Part shown: piece by piece, positions 1 to 5,868 of the stretch
Position numbering within the stretch: the stretch's first letter is position 1
How the letters are laid out: each line of letters starts with the position of its first letter
DNA from: Lachnospiraceae bacterium
Lineage (GTDB): Bacteria > Bacillota > Clostridia > Lachnospirales > Lachnospiraceae
Assembly (NCBI GenBank): GCA_003489085.1
Contig: DNJM01000138.1
Coordinates: 1 to 7,482 of the forward strand
Length of the DNA: 7,482 bases
Direction of reading: 5' to 3'
Position numbers and translations under genes: made by a program
Notes under the pieces: generated by a model
The model's input: the letters and a program-made list of their open reading frames with translations, nothing else
Databases searched by the model: none
What the model was told of the DNA's origin: nothing

Positions 1-564
1 CCAGGAGCCGTCAAACGGATGCTCGGACAACGGCATCATCTCCACATGGGTATAATGGTTCTCCTTTAAATATGGAATCAAAAGGTCCGCCAGTTCATCA
101 TACCGGTACCAGCCGGTTTCCGCATCGGACTTCTTCTTCCAGGAGCCCAGATGCAGCTCATAGATATTGACCGCCTCTTCTTTGCCGTCCGTCCTGTTTC
201 TCATCCACTCTTCATCCTGAAATGTATATTCGGACAAGTCCCGGATAATGGAGCAGAATGCCGGGCGCAGCTCCATTCCAAAACCATACGGATCGCAATG
301 CTCTACACAGCCGCCATTTTCCGTATACACGCGATATTTATACATCTGCCCTGGTCTGGCTGCGGCAATCGTACCATAGAAGAAGCCGCTTCTGCCGTCC
401 TGGAACAGTGCCTCCTCCTGCCATCCATTAAATTCTCCAATGACTGCAATCCGCTTCGCACGTGGTGCAAAGGTGACAAAACGAACCCCTTCCTTTCCCG
501 GATGCGCTCCCATTTCCTTATATATATCAAATAGCTGACCGTCAAAAAATTTCTGTCTGTCCAT
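1..564 (-). CDS. glgB: 1,4-alpha-glucan branching enzyme, N-terminal part (runs off the left edge)
   Basis: The product transfers segments of alpha-1,4-glucan to make alpha-1,6 branches in glycogen, in the cytoplasm. Only the first 188 codons lie in the window; the frame is open to base 1. Residues about 25-100 form the CBM48 immunoglobulin-like domain (VGxFxGW-like block IGEFNGW at 42-48, DPYGF at 91-95). The catalytic alpha-amylase (GH13) domain starts with VNIYELHLGSWK at 132-143 and THVEMMPLSEHPFDGSW at 172-188, both hallmark GlgB blocks. The catalytic Asp and Glu lie beyond the edge. The ATG at 564 follows a purine-rich GGAAAGGA site. This is the short GlgB form without the extra N-terminal beta-sandwich of the E. 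coli enzyme. It lies 49 bases downstream of birA on the same strand but has its own promoter. The family is certain from the motifs; that the rest of the gene is intact is assumed. Confidence 0.95.
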   Translation of the reverse strand, partial: MDRQKFFDGQLFDIYKEMGAHPGKEGVRFVTFAPRAKRIAVIGEFNGWQEEALFQDGRSGFFYGTIAAARPGQMYKYRVYTENGGCVEHCDPYGFGMELRPAFCSIIRDLSEYTFQDEEWMRNRTDGKEEAVNIYELHLGSWKKKSDAETGWYRYDELADLLIPYLKENHYTHVEMMPLSEHPFDGSW

Positions 565-606
565 CTTCTTTTCCTTTCCAGGATACTCCGTGTTCCTGCT
601 GCAAAG

Positions 607-635
607 ATTATACCTATTTTCTGTTCCAAAGACAA
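607..635 (-). promoter_or_regulatory. Sigma-A type promoter of glgB
   Basis: Read on the minus strand: TTGTCT (630-635), a 17-base spacer, and a perfect TATAAT (607-612). Transcription would start near 600, giving a leader of about 36 bases before the glgB ATG. The promoter overlaps the last codons of birA (stop codon at 614-616), so glgB can be transcribed independently. The short leader could form a 5-bp hairpin (CAGGA/TCCTG) just before the ribosome binding site. Identified by consensus match only. Confidence 0.75.
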
Positions 636-1594
636 GACCGAACAGAAATCACACCGGCTCTGAGCAGGACTTCTTCTGACCCGCACAGAACCTTTAAAGC
701 TCCGTCTGCCGTAATTTCTTTTGCAATGCCGCTTCTTTCGATTCCTTTTTCCTCCCAGAAGATCTCTTTTCCCAGTACCAGTGAATATTGTCGATATTCT
801 TCCATTATTTCCATGGTTCCCGGTGCTTCAGAAAGCTCCAGAACTTCTTCCGCAATTTCCGCAATCAGCTCATTTCTCGTGACCTTTTCCGGAAACAAAG
901 AAGCAGCCGTATCTCTAAGCTCCACCGGAAAAGCTTCCTGTTCCGTACGGATATTCAATCCGATTCCTATGATCAGGGCGTCTATTCCGCCGCTTTCAAA
1001 ATCCATAATGGCTTCTGTCAAAATGCCGCAGATCTTACGGTTCTCCAGGTAAATATCATTGACCCATTTGATCTTTGTTTCCATTCCCGTCATGCGGCGG
1101 ATCACCCGCACAATTCCCACCGCCGTAGCCGCCGTAATCGGAAGGATTTCGGCCAGTTTTCCCCTCGGCCGGAGAATCAGACTCATATAAATTCCTGTTC
1201 CCTCCGGCGAAAAGAAGGACTTCCCATTCCGGCCACGGCCCTTTGTCTGCATCTCTGCCGCTACAATTGTACCGTGTGCCGCGCCCTCGATCGCCAGCTT
1301 TTTTGCAAAGACATTCGTAGAATCCACACTTTTCTTCACCACTATCCTGTTGCTCTTCTGATCCCCTTTCAGAAACAGGCGGATTCCTTCCTCGGACAGA
1401 ATGTCACTTTCTCCTGCCAAAGAATAACCCCGGTTCTGCGCGGCGTGGATGGCATACCCTTCCTTTTTTAGTGCTTTTACTGCTTTCCACACAGCGGCCC
1501 GTGTCACATGCAGCATATCCGCCAGTTCCTGCCCGGATATGGCCTGTTCCCGATTCTCTTCCAACACCTTGATGATTTCACTTTTAACTGACAT
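614..1594 (-). CDS. birA: Bifunctional biotin--[acetyl-CoA-carboxylase] ligase / biotin repressor BirA
   Basis: A full-length 326-residue BirA with the N-terminal DNA-binding domain. It activates biotin as biotinyl-5'-AMP, transfers it to a lysine of biotin-dependent carboxylases, and as the adenylate-bound dimer represses biotin genes. Residues 1-60 are a winged helix (recognition region near GQELADMLHVTRAAVWKAVK at 21-40). The catalytic domain shows DSTN (91-94), the biotinyl-AMP loop Q-TKGRGRNGKSF (116-127), KWVNDIY (176-182), GILTE (190-194) and GIGLN (210-214). The last 60 residues form the small SH3-like C-terminal domain, with the usual VLGKEIFW start at 273-280. The ATG at 1594 is preceded by AGGAAAAGC, a reasonable ribosome binding site. 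No BirA operator palindrome and no biotin genes are visible nearby, so its regulatory targets lie elsewhere. The assignment is firm. Confidence 0.96.
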   Translation of the reverse strand: MSVKSEIIKVLEENREQAISGQELADMLHVTRAAVWKAVKALKKEGYAIHAAQNRGYSLAGESDILSEEGIRLFLKGDQKSNRIVVKKSVDSTNVFAKKLAIEGAAHGTIVAAEMQTKGRGRNGKSFFSPEGTGIYMSLILRPRGKLAEILPITAATAVGIVRVIRRMTGMETKIKWVNDIYLENRKICGILTEAIMDFESGGIDALIIGIGLNIRTEQEAFPVELRDTAASLFPEKVTRNELIAEIAEEVLELSEAPGTMEIMEEYRQYSLVLGKEIFWEEKGIERSGIAKEITADGALKVLCGSEEVLLRAGVISVRSCLWNRK

Positions 1595-1643
1595 TGCTTT
1601 TCCTGATCCTTTCCTCTTTTACTGCCGCATCTTCCTATCACAC

Positions 1644-1672
1644 AGTATACGCAGTTTTTTCAGTCGGGTCAA
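1644..1672 (-). promoter_or_regulatory. Sigma-A type promoter of birA
   Basis: On the minus strand: TTGACC (1667-1672), a 17-base spacer, and TATACT (1644-1649). The start point would be near 1637, about 43 bases before the birA ATG at 1594. It diverges from the promoter of the PurF-family gene about 80 bases away. Identified by consensus match and spacing. Confidence 0.72.
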
Positions 1673-1750
1673 GAAACGGCTTTTTATTACATTTGCCCTT
1701 TTTCGGACCGGGATCCATAATTTTTTCTAACGATTGATCGAATATATGTA

Positions 1751-1780
1751 TTGTCATATTCATATTTTCTATGCTATGAT
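1751..1780 (+). promoter_or_regulatory. Extended -10 promoter of the PurF-family gene
   Basis: TTGTCA (1751-1756), an 18-base spacer, then TATGAT (1775-1780) preceded by TGC, which makes an extended -10. The start point would be near 1787, giving a leader of about 64 bases. An inverted repeat ATATG-N6-CATAT (1744-1759) spans the -35 box and could be an operator. A weak hairpin of 7-8 bp with G-U pairs (1794-1814) lies at the start of the leader. I saw no PurR-box pair and no purine riboswitch core, so purine control is not supported by what is visible. Confidence 0.7.
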
Positions 1781-1850
1781 AACTACGCAGCATAGTGTCG
1801 GACCGATCGGCGCTGAGAACAGACTATAAATTCACAAAGGAGTGTCGCAC

Positions 1851-3311
1851 ATGGGCGGTATTTTTGGTGTTATATCCAAAAAAAGTTGTACCATGGATTT
1901 ATTCTTTGGTATCGACTATCATTCCCATCTGGGAACCAAACGCGGTGGCATGGCCGTTTACGGGCCAAATGGTTTCAACCGCAGCATTCACAATATTGAG
2001 AATTCTCCATTTCGTACAAAATTCGAGCATGACGTAGAAGAACTGGAAGGAACAATGGGTATCGGATGTATTTCCGATACAGAACCGCAGCCGCTCCTGA
2101 TCCAGTCCCATCTTGGAAGCTACGCGATTTCAACCGTAGGAAAGGTAAATAATGAAGAAGAACTGTTAAAATATGCATATGAAAAAGGGCATACACATTT
2201 TCTGGAAATGAGCCGCAGCCGGATCAATACAACCGAGCTGGTAGCCACTCTGATCGACCAACAGGCTACTTTTGAGGAGGGGCTTGCCTTTGCCCAGGAA
2301 ATGATCGATGGTTCCATGACCATCCTGATGATGACCAGGGACAGGCTGATCGCTTCCCGTGACCGTCTGGGCCGCACCCCGCTTGTCATCGGAAAAAAGG
2401 AGGACGGCTGCTGTGTCTCCTTTGAGAACTTCGCCTATATCAATCTGGGCTATCACGATTATTATGAACTGGGGCCGGGAGAAATCGTCTCCGTAACTCC
2501 GGAAGGCATCGAACAGCTGAAGGCTCCGGGAGAAGAAATGCAGATCTGCTCCTTCCTCTGGGTATACTATGGCTACCCGACCTCCAGCTATGAAGGGATC
2601 AATGTAGAAGCCATGCGTTATCGCTGCGGCGAGATGCTGGCAAAGCACGACATGGAAGAAAACGGAAATATTCACCCGGATATCGTTGCCGGTGTACCGG
2701 ATTCCGGTATCGCCCATGCAGTCGGCTATGCGAATGCCTCCGGCATTCCATTTGCACGTCCCTTTATCAAGTATACACCAACTTGGCCGCGTTCCTTCAT
2801 GCCGCAGAATCAGGAGCAGCGGAACCTGATCGCACGTATGAAACTGATCCCGGTCAGTGACCTGATTCGCGACAAGAAGCTGCTGCTGATCGATGATTCC
2901 ATCGTCCGCGGTACACAGCTGGGGGAAACTACTACCTTCCTTTATAACAGCGGCGCTAAAGAAGTACACATCCGGCCGGCCTGCCCGCCGCTCTTATTCG
3001 GATGTCCGTTTCTGAATTTTTCCCGTTCCAAATCTGACCTGGATCTGATCACACGTCGGATTATCCGCGAGCGGGAAGGAAATGAAGTACCGGAAGAGAT
3101 ACTGCTTGATTATGCAGACCCGGACAGCAGGAACTATCACGAGATGCTGGAAGAAATCCGAAAACGGCTGAACTTTACCACACTTCGCTACCACCGTCTG
3201 GACGACCTGGTGAAATCCATTGGCCTTCCGGAAGAGAAGGTATGTACATACTGCTGGAGCGGAAAGGGAAGATGCACCGGACACTGCAAAGGATGTCAAA
3301 AGAAACAGTAA
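1851..3311 (+). CDS. PurF-family (amidophosphoribosyltransferase-like) protein lacking the catalytic N-terminal cysteine
   Basis: A 486-residue member of the glutamine PRPP amidotransferase family. PurF makes 5-phosphoribosylamine from PRPP and glutamine, the first step of purine synthesis. The phosphoribosyltransferase half is well kept: GVPDSG (281-286), a SGIPFARPFIKYTP block (297-310) and the PRPP loop LLLIDDSIVRGTQ (344-356). Cysteines matching the four Fe-S ligands of the Bacillus-type enzyme are present: C233 (in CSFLW), C385 (in FGCPF) and the C465/C468 CxxC pair. The glutaminase half is degenerate. The protein starts MGGIFGV where PurF has (M)CGIxG, so Cys1 is Gly. The RYSTxG and HNGN glutamine-binding blocks read ISDTEP (74-79) and TVGK (95-98). 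The tail adds three cysteines (475, 479, 482). The ATG at 1851 is chosen because AAGGAG (1837-1842) sits 8 bases before it; an in-frame GTG at 1842 overlaps that site. It may be an ammonia-dependent paralogue or have another PRPP-linked role. The family is certain, the reaction is not. Confidence 0.88.
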   Translation: MGGIFGVISKKSCTMDLFFGIDYHSHLGTKRGGMAVYGPNGFNRSIHNIENSPFRTKFEHDVEELEGTMGIGCISDTEPQPLLIQSHLGSYAISTVGKVNNEEELLKYAYEKGHTHFLEMSRSRINTTELVATLIDQQATFEEGLAFAQEMIDGSMTILMMTRDRLIASRDRLGRTPLVIGKKEDGCCVSFENFAYINLGYHDYYELGPGEIVSVTPEGIEQLKAPGEEMQICSFLWVYYGYPTSSYEGINVEAMRYRCGEMLAKHDMEENGNIHPDIVAGVPDSGIAHAVGYANASGIPFARPFIKYTPTWPRSFMPQNQEQRNLIARMKLIPVSDLIRDKKLLLIDDSIVRGTQLGETTTFLYNSGAKEVHIRPACPPLLFGCPFLNFSRSKSDLDLITRRIIREREGNEVPEEILLDYADPDSRNYHEMLEEIRKRLNFTTLRYHRLDDLVKSIGLPEEKVCTYCWSGKGRCTGHCKGCQKKQ

Positions 3312-3321
3312 CTTTCATTAG

Positions 3322-3371
3322 AAAGTGCCGCGCAGTCACCAATATAATCGATGACTGCGCAGCACTTTTAT
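3322..3371. terminator. Shared bidirectional intrinsic terminator between convergent genes
   Basis: The arms are 3322-3338 and 3352-3368: 9 bp (GCGCAGTCA/TGACTGCGC), one C/A mismatch, then 7 bp (AAAGTGC/GCACTTT), with a 13-base loop. On the plus strand the stem is followed by TTTTATATTTTTC, ending the PurF-family transcript 11 bases after its stop codon. On the minus strand it begins directly at the trmO stop codon (3368-3370) and ends in a shorter T run (CACTTTCT). It should work well for the plus strand and moderately for the minus strand. Confidence 0.88.
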
Positions 3372-4039
3372 ATTTTTCTGACCTCACATACCGTCAGCAG
3401 CTTTCCTTCCACCTGAAATCGAATCTCATATCCTTCATACTGCATCCCGTAAATCCTGCTTTGATCCGCCTGATAACCAGGCCGCGGATCCTGTGCAAGC
3501 AGAGCACAGATTGTCTCTGCCGTCTGTTCCTCCATTCCTTTCTTCCATTCCTCCGGGAATCTGACTTCTAATCCATCATTCTTATGCCGGTCGGCAAAGC
3601 CTCCCTCTGCATCCGGATGACTGTCCACAAAGGGCACATATGGCTTGATATCCAGAATTGGTGTGCCATCAATCAGATCCGCTCCGGTGACATGCAGCAC
3701 CGGCCCCAGCTCCTTATGATACTCTATTTTCGTCAGACGTACGGAAGAAAGTCCGATCTCATTCGGACGAAATGGAGAACGGGTAGCAAAGACACCAACC
3801 CTTTGATTCCCTCCCAGTCTCGGCGGACGCACCATTGGCGACCAGCCTTCACGCACCGCCTCTGAAAATACCCAGAGCAGCCAGATATGAGAAAATTCTT
3901 CCAGTCCTCTGACCGCATCCGGATTCCGATACACCGGCTCAAATACGATCTGCGCCTCCGTCGTATTCACGATACCACTTTGCCTTGGCACGCCGAACTT
4001 CTCCGGGAATCCATTCCTGATCCGTGCAATTACCTGCAT
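3368..4039 (-). CDS. trmO: tRNA (adenine(37)-N6)-methyltransferase TrmO (TsaA/YaeB family)
   Basis: A 223-residue TrmO-family protein, close in length to the E. coli enzyme (about 235). TrmO uses SAM to N6-methylate t6A37 (giving m6t6A) in threonine tRNAs and has an unusual beta-barrel SAM fold rather than a Rossmann fold. Visible family blocks are FGVPRQSG (15-22), GLEEFSHIWLLWVF (45-58), RPPRLGGNQRVGVFATRSPF (71-90) continuing RPNEIGLS (91-98), and GADLIDGTPILDIKPYVP (119-136). A small C-terminal domain follows (ALLAQDPRPGY at 189-199). I chose the ATG at 4039 because GAGGGGAG lies 9 bases before it and the family's N-terminus (short strand, then EKF-x-VPRQ) fits this start. A GTG at 4090 would add 17 residues. 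It stands alone between its own promoter and the shared terminator. No link to neighbouring genes is evident. Confidence 0.93.
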   Translation of the reverse strand: MQVIARIRNGFPEKFGVPRQSGIVNTTEAQIVFEPVYRNPDAVRGLEEFSHIWLLWVFSEAVREGWSPMVRPPRLGGNQRVGVFATRSPFRPNEIGLSSVRLTKIEYHKELGPVLHVTGADLIDGTPILDIKPYVPFVDSHPDAEGGFADRHKNDGLEVRFPEEWKKGMEEQTAETICALLAQDPRPGYQADQSRIYGMQYEGYEIRFQVEGKLLTVCEVRKI

Positions 4040-4126
4040 TCTGGGAATCTCCCCTCTTTCCTCTTTACTTTTCTCAGCCACCTCTTTCACTGCCTTTCTG
4101 CCTTTTAGTTTTCTCTTTCTGCCACC

Positions 4127-4156
4127 ATTGTAGCATAACCTGTCCCATTTCTACAA
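4127..4156 (-). promoter_or_regulatory. Extended -10 promoter of trmO
   Basis: On the minus strand: TTGTAG (4151-4156), an 18-base spacer, and TACAAT (4127-4132) preceded by TGC (extended -10). The start point would be near 4120, giving a leader of about 80 bases before the ATG at 4039. It diverges from the transporter operon promoter. Identified by consensus match. Confidence 0.65.
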
Positions 4157-4219
4157 CAGATTCTGTTTTTGTTACAAACCGCCAAGCATTCTTTTCTTCA
4201 TTTTTGTGAAAAAATGCCT

Positions 4220-4248
4220 TTGCTCCTCCTTGGAAAATCTGCTATTCT
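4220..4248 (+). promoter_or_regulatory. Promoter upstream of leader RNA copy 1 (MATE operon)
   Basis: TTGCTC (4220-4225), a 17-base spacer, and TATTCT (4243-4248) preceded by TGC (extended -10). The start point would be near 4255, only a few bases before the first structured element (4259). The RNA would therefore fold as soon as it leaves polymerase, as expected for an attenuator or riboswitch. Identified by consensus match and position. Confidence 0.6.
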
Positions 4249-4258
4249 ATAAATAACG

Positions 4259-4308
4259 GCGTGTGGCATTAACTGCGTAAATCCAGTTGAAGGCGGCACG
4301 CTTTTTTT
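4259..4308 (+). promoter_or_regulatory. Structured leader RNA element, copy 1, ending in a terminator-like T-tract (candidate guanidine-IV/mepA riboswitch)
   Basis: The basal stem GCGTG (4259-4263)/CACGC (4297-4301) is followed by an internal loop, a GC/GC step (4266-4267 with 4293-4294), and the apical stem AACTG (4271-4275)/CAGTT (4284-4288). Seven T bases follow (4302-4308), so the hairpin itself resembles an intrinsic terminator. The apical segment GCGTAAATCCAG (4275-4286) recurs with two purine changes in the second copy, so sequence as well as structure is conserved. A conserved loop in a terminator stem upstream of a MATE gene fits an aptamer overlapping an expression platform. Guanidine-IV (mepA) riboswitches are known before MATE genes in Clostridia, but I could not check the consensus, so the ligand is inferred. 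Confidence 0.6.
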
Positions 4309-4310
4309 GT

Positions 4311-4344
4311 CCGCAAAATCAGTTTCCACGAGAACTTTTTGCGG
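4311..4344 (+). other. Hairpin between the two leader RNA copies
   Basis: CCGCAAAA (4311-4318) pairs perfectly with TTTTGCGG (4337-4344). Inside, after a 2-base bulge, AGTT (4321-4324) pairs with AACT (4333-4336), leaving an 8-base loop. No T-tract follows, so it is not a terminator. It could be an alternative fold, a spacer or a stability element in the leader. Its right arm overlaps the -35-like sequence of the second promoter candidate. The function is unknown. Confidence 0.5.
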
Positions 4345-4367
4345 CAAAAGCTAAAATATATTATAGA
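4339..4367 (+). promoter_or_regulatory. Candidate second promoter, between the leader RNA copies
   Basis: TTGCGG (4339-4344), a 17-base spacer, and TATAGA (4362-4367) in an AT-rich stretch. A start near 4374 would place RNA copy 2 (from 4378) at the very 5' end of the transcript, the same geometry as the first promoter and copy 1. This is a weaker consensus match than the other promoters in the window and may be fortuitous. Confidence 0.35.
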
Positions 4368-4377
4368 CACAAAAAGT

Positions 4378-4436
4378 AAAAGCGTGTAGCCAGGAGGCAT
4401 AAGTCCAGCTCCTCTATGGCCGCATGCTTTTCATTT
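4378..4436 (+). promoter_or_regulatory. Structured leader RNA element, copy 2 (diverged repeat of copy 1)
   Basis: The basal stem AAAAGCGTG (4378-4386) pairs with CATGCTTTT (4423-4431) with one G-U pair. Next come GCCA (4389-4392)/TGGC (4417-4420), a 4-base bulge (4413-4416), and GGAG (4393-4396)/CTCC (4409-4412). The apical segment GCATAAGTCCAG (4397-4408) matches copy 1 at 10 of 12 positions. The 3' arm runs into TTTTCATTTT, a weaker terminator tail. The element ends just before the MATE ribosome binding site (4441-4447). CTCCT (4409-4413) could pair with AGGAG in its own stem or with the true ribosome binding site, so translational control is also possible. Copy 1 and copy 2 share stem and loop sequences despite different apical stem bases, which points to a selected RNA structure. 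Confidence 0.58.
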
Positions 4437-4452
4437 TGTGAAGGAGGATCAA

Positions 4453-5868
4453 ATGAATCAAAAATCAAATACCTTTCTGGAAACAGAACCAATCGGCGGA
4501 TTGATGAGAAAATACGCCGTACCCTGTATCATTTCCCTGCTGGTGGCCGCTCTGTATAATATCGTTGACCAGATTTTCATTGCGAACGCCAGCTATCTTG
4601 GCTCCTATGGAAATGCCGCCAATACTGTTGTATTCCCACTTACCGTAGTGGCTCTGGCTATTGCCGTTATGATCGGTGACGGCTGCTGTGCATTCGTCAG
4701 TATCAGTCTGGGTGCCAACAAGCAGGAGGATGCTCACAAAAGCATCGGAAGTGCAGTCATTCTTTGTGTACTCTTAAGCCTGCTTCTGACTGCGGTTTAT
4801 CTGATTTTTCAGGAACAAATCCTGACTATATTCGGTGGCCGGGTCAATGAAGATACCTTTCATCATGCCAAGGAATATTTTTTCTGGATTTCCATCGGTG
4901 TTCCATTCTATATGTTCGGTCAGGCAATGAATCCGATCATCCGTTCCGACGGAAGCCCGAAATTCGCCATGATCTCTACTCTGGCCGGAGCGGCTGTCAA
5001 TATTGTCCTGGATCCCATCTTCATTTTTCTGTGCAAATGGGGTATGATGGGCGCTGCAGTTGCAACAGTGCTTGGCCAGGTACTGACAGCACTGCTTTCT
5101 ATCTGGTACTTATGTCATATGAAAGCGGTAAAACTGAATCGAAACAGCTTTCGCATCCATGGAAGACTGGCCGGAAAATACCTTCCGCTGGGTATCTGCA
5201 GCTTTCTGTCACAGATCTCTCTGGTCGCTGCAATGGCTGCGATCCAGAACATGACATTGAAATACGGTGCTCTGGATCCGATCTTCGGCCAGGAACAGTA
5301 TGCGCAGATTCCGATGGCGGTTCTGGGAATCGTTATGAAGTTTTTCCAGATCGTGATCTCCATTGCCGTTGGTATGGCTGCCGGCTGTATCCCGATTGTC
5401 GGATATAATATCGGTGCAGGCCGCAAGGACAGAGCCAGCATGCTTTTCACTCTGCTGTTGGCTGCAGAAGCTGCCGTCGGCGCCGTTGCTCTTCTGATTG
5501 TAGAACTGCTTCCCAAGCAGCTCATCGGTATCTTTGGTGCGGCAAATGAAAGTGTTTACTATACGGATTTCGCCGTAAAATGCTTCCGCATCTACCTCTG
5601 CATGATGATTCTGGCTACGGTGAATAAAGCTACCTTTATCTATCTGCAGTCCCTCGGAAAAGCTCTGCTTTCTACCATGCTTTCCATGATCCGTGAGGTC
5701 GTATTCGGGGTTGGATTCGCTCTGCTGCTGCCGGCATTTTTCGGTCTGGACGGTGTTCTGTACTCCATGCCTGTATCCGATGTATTGACCTTTATTATCT
5801 CTGCGATTGTGATTGCATACACATATAAAACACTGAAATCTGAACCGGTAAAGGAGGAGTCAAGATGA
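4453..5868 (+). CDS. MATE family multidrug/cation efflux transporter
   Basis: A 471-residue integral membrane protein of the MATE family (MepA/NorM-like), which exports cationic drugs or small organic cations in exchange for Na+ or H+. It has the usual length and about 12 hydrophobic segments in two halves. Typical MATE blocks are IGGLMRKYAVPCIISLLVAA (14-33) followed by LYNIVDQIFIA (34-44), NPIIRSDGSPKFAMI (160-174), NIVLDPIFIF (183-192) and GAAVATVLGQ (200-209). The ATG at 4453 is set by the AAGGAGG site (4441-4447) 5 bases upstream; the in-frame GTG at 4438 precedes that site and is not credible. It is the first gene of an operon with the cytidylate-kinase-like gene, which overlaps its stop codon. 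The structured leader upstream suggests ligand-controlled expression; if the leader is a guanidine-IV riboswitch, guanidinium or related cations would be the likely cargo. The family is firm, the substrate inferred. Confidence 0.93.
   Translation: MNQKSNTFLETEPIGGLMRKYAVPCIISLLVAALYNIVDQIFIANASYLGSYGNAANTVVFPLTVVALAIAVMIGDGCCAFVSISLGANKQEDAHKSIGSAVILCVLLSLLLTAVYLIFQEQILTIFGGRVNEDTFHHAKEYFFWISIGVPFYMFGQAMNPIIRSDGSPKFAMISTLAGAAVNIVLDPIFIFLCKWGMMGAAVATVLGQVLTALLSIWYLCHMKAVKLNRNSFRIHGRLAGKYLPLGICSFLSQISLVAAMAAIQNMTLKYGALDPIFGQEQYAQIPMAVLGIVMKFFQIVISIAVGMAAGCIPIVGYNIGAGRKDRASMLFTLLLAAEAAVGAVALLIVELLPKQLIGIFGAANESVYYTDFAVKCFRIYLCMMILATVNKATFIYLQSLGKALLSTMLSMIREVVFGVGFALLLPAFFGLDGVLYSMPVSDVLTFIISAIVIAYTYKTLKSEPVKEESR

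Noticed and set aside
151..534. Plus-strand open frames opposite glgB and birA (151-534, 726-1052, 788-1471)
   Set aside because: They lie antisense to well-recognised genes, have no ribosome binding sites and no recognisable protein motifs.
1842..1850. GTG start giving three extra residues (MSH) on the PurF-like protein
   Set aside because: The GTG overlaps the ribosome binding site AAGGAG (1837-1842). The ATG at 1851 has ideal spacing and matches the family N-terminus. Neither start supplies a cysteine at the catalytic position.
2166..2969. 267-residue minus-strand open frame opposite the PurF-like gene
   Set aside because: It is antisense to a gene with clear family motifs throughout, and shows no motif or start signals of its own.
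3321..3371. The strong inverted repeat between the PurF-like gene and trmO as an attachment site or transposon remnant
   Set aside because: Its position between two convergent stop codons, GC-rich stem and T-tract explain it fully as a shared terminator; there are no flanking direct repeats or mobile genes.
4040..4090. GTG start at 4090 for TrmO, adding 17 residues
   Set aside because: The extension is low-complexity and charged, its ribosome binding site is poorly placed, and the ATG at 4039 has a strong one and fits the family's N-terminus. It remains possible.
4438..4452. GTG start for the MATE transporter, adding five residues
   Set aside because: The AAGGAGG ribosome binding site lies inside those codons and serves the ATG at 4453; nothing suitable precedes the GTG.
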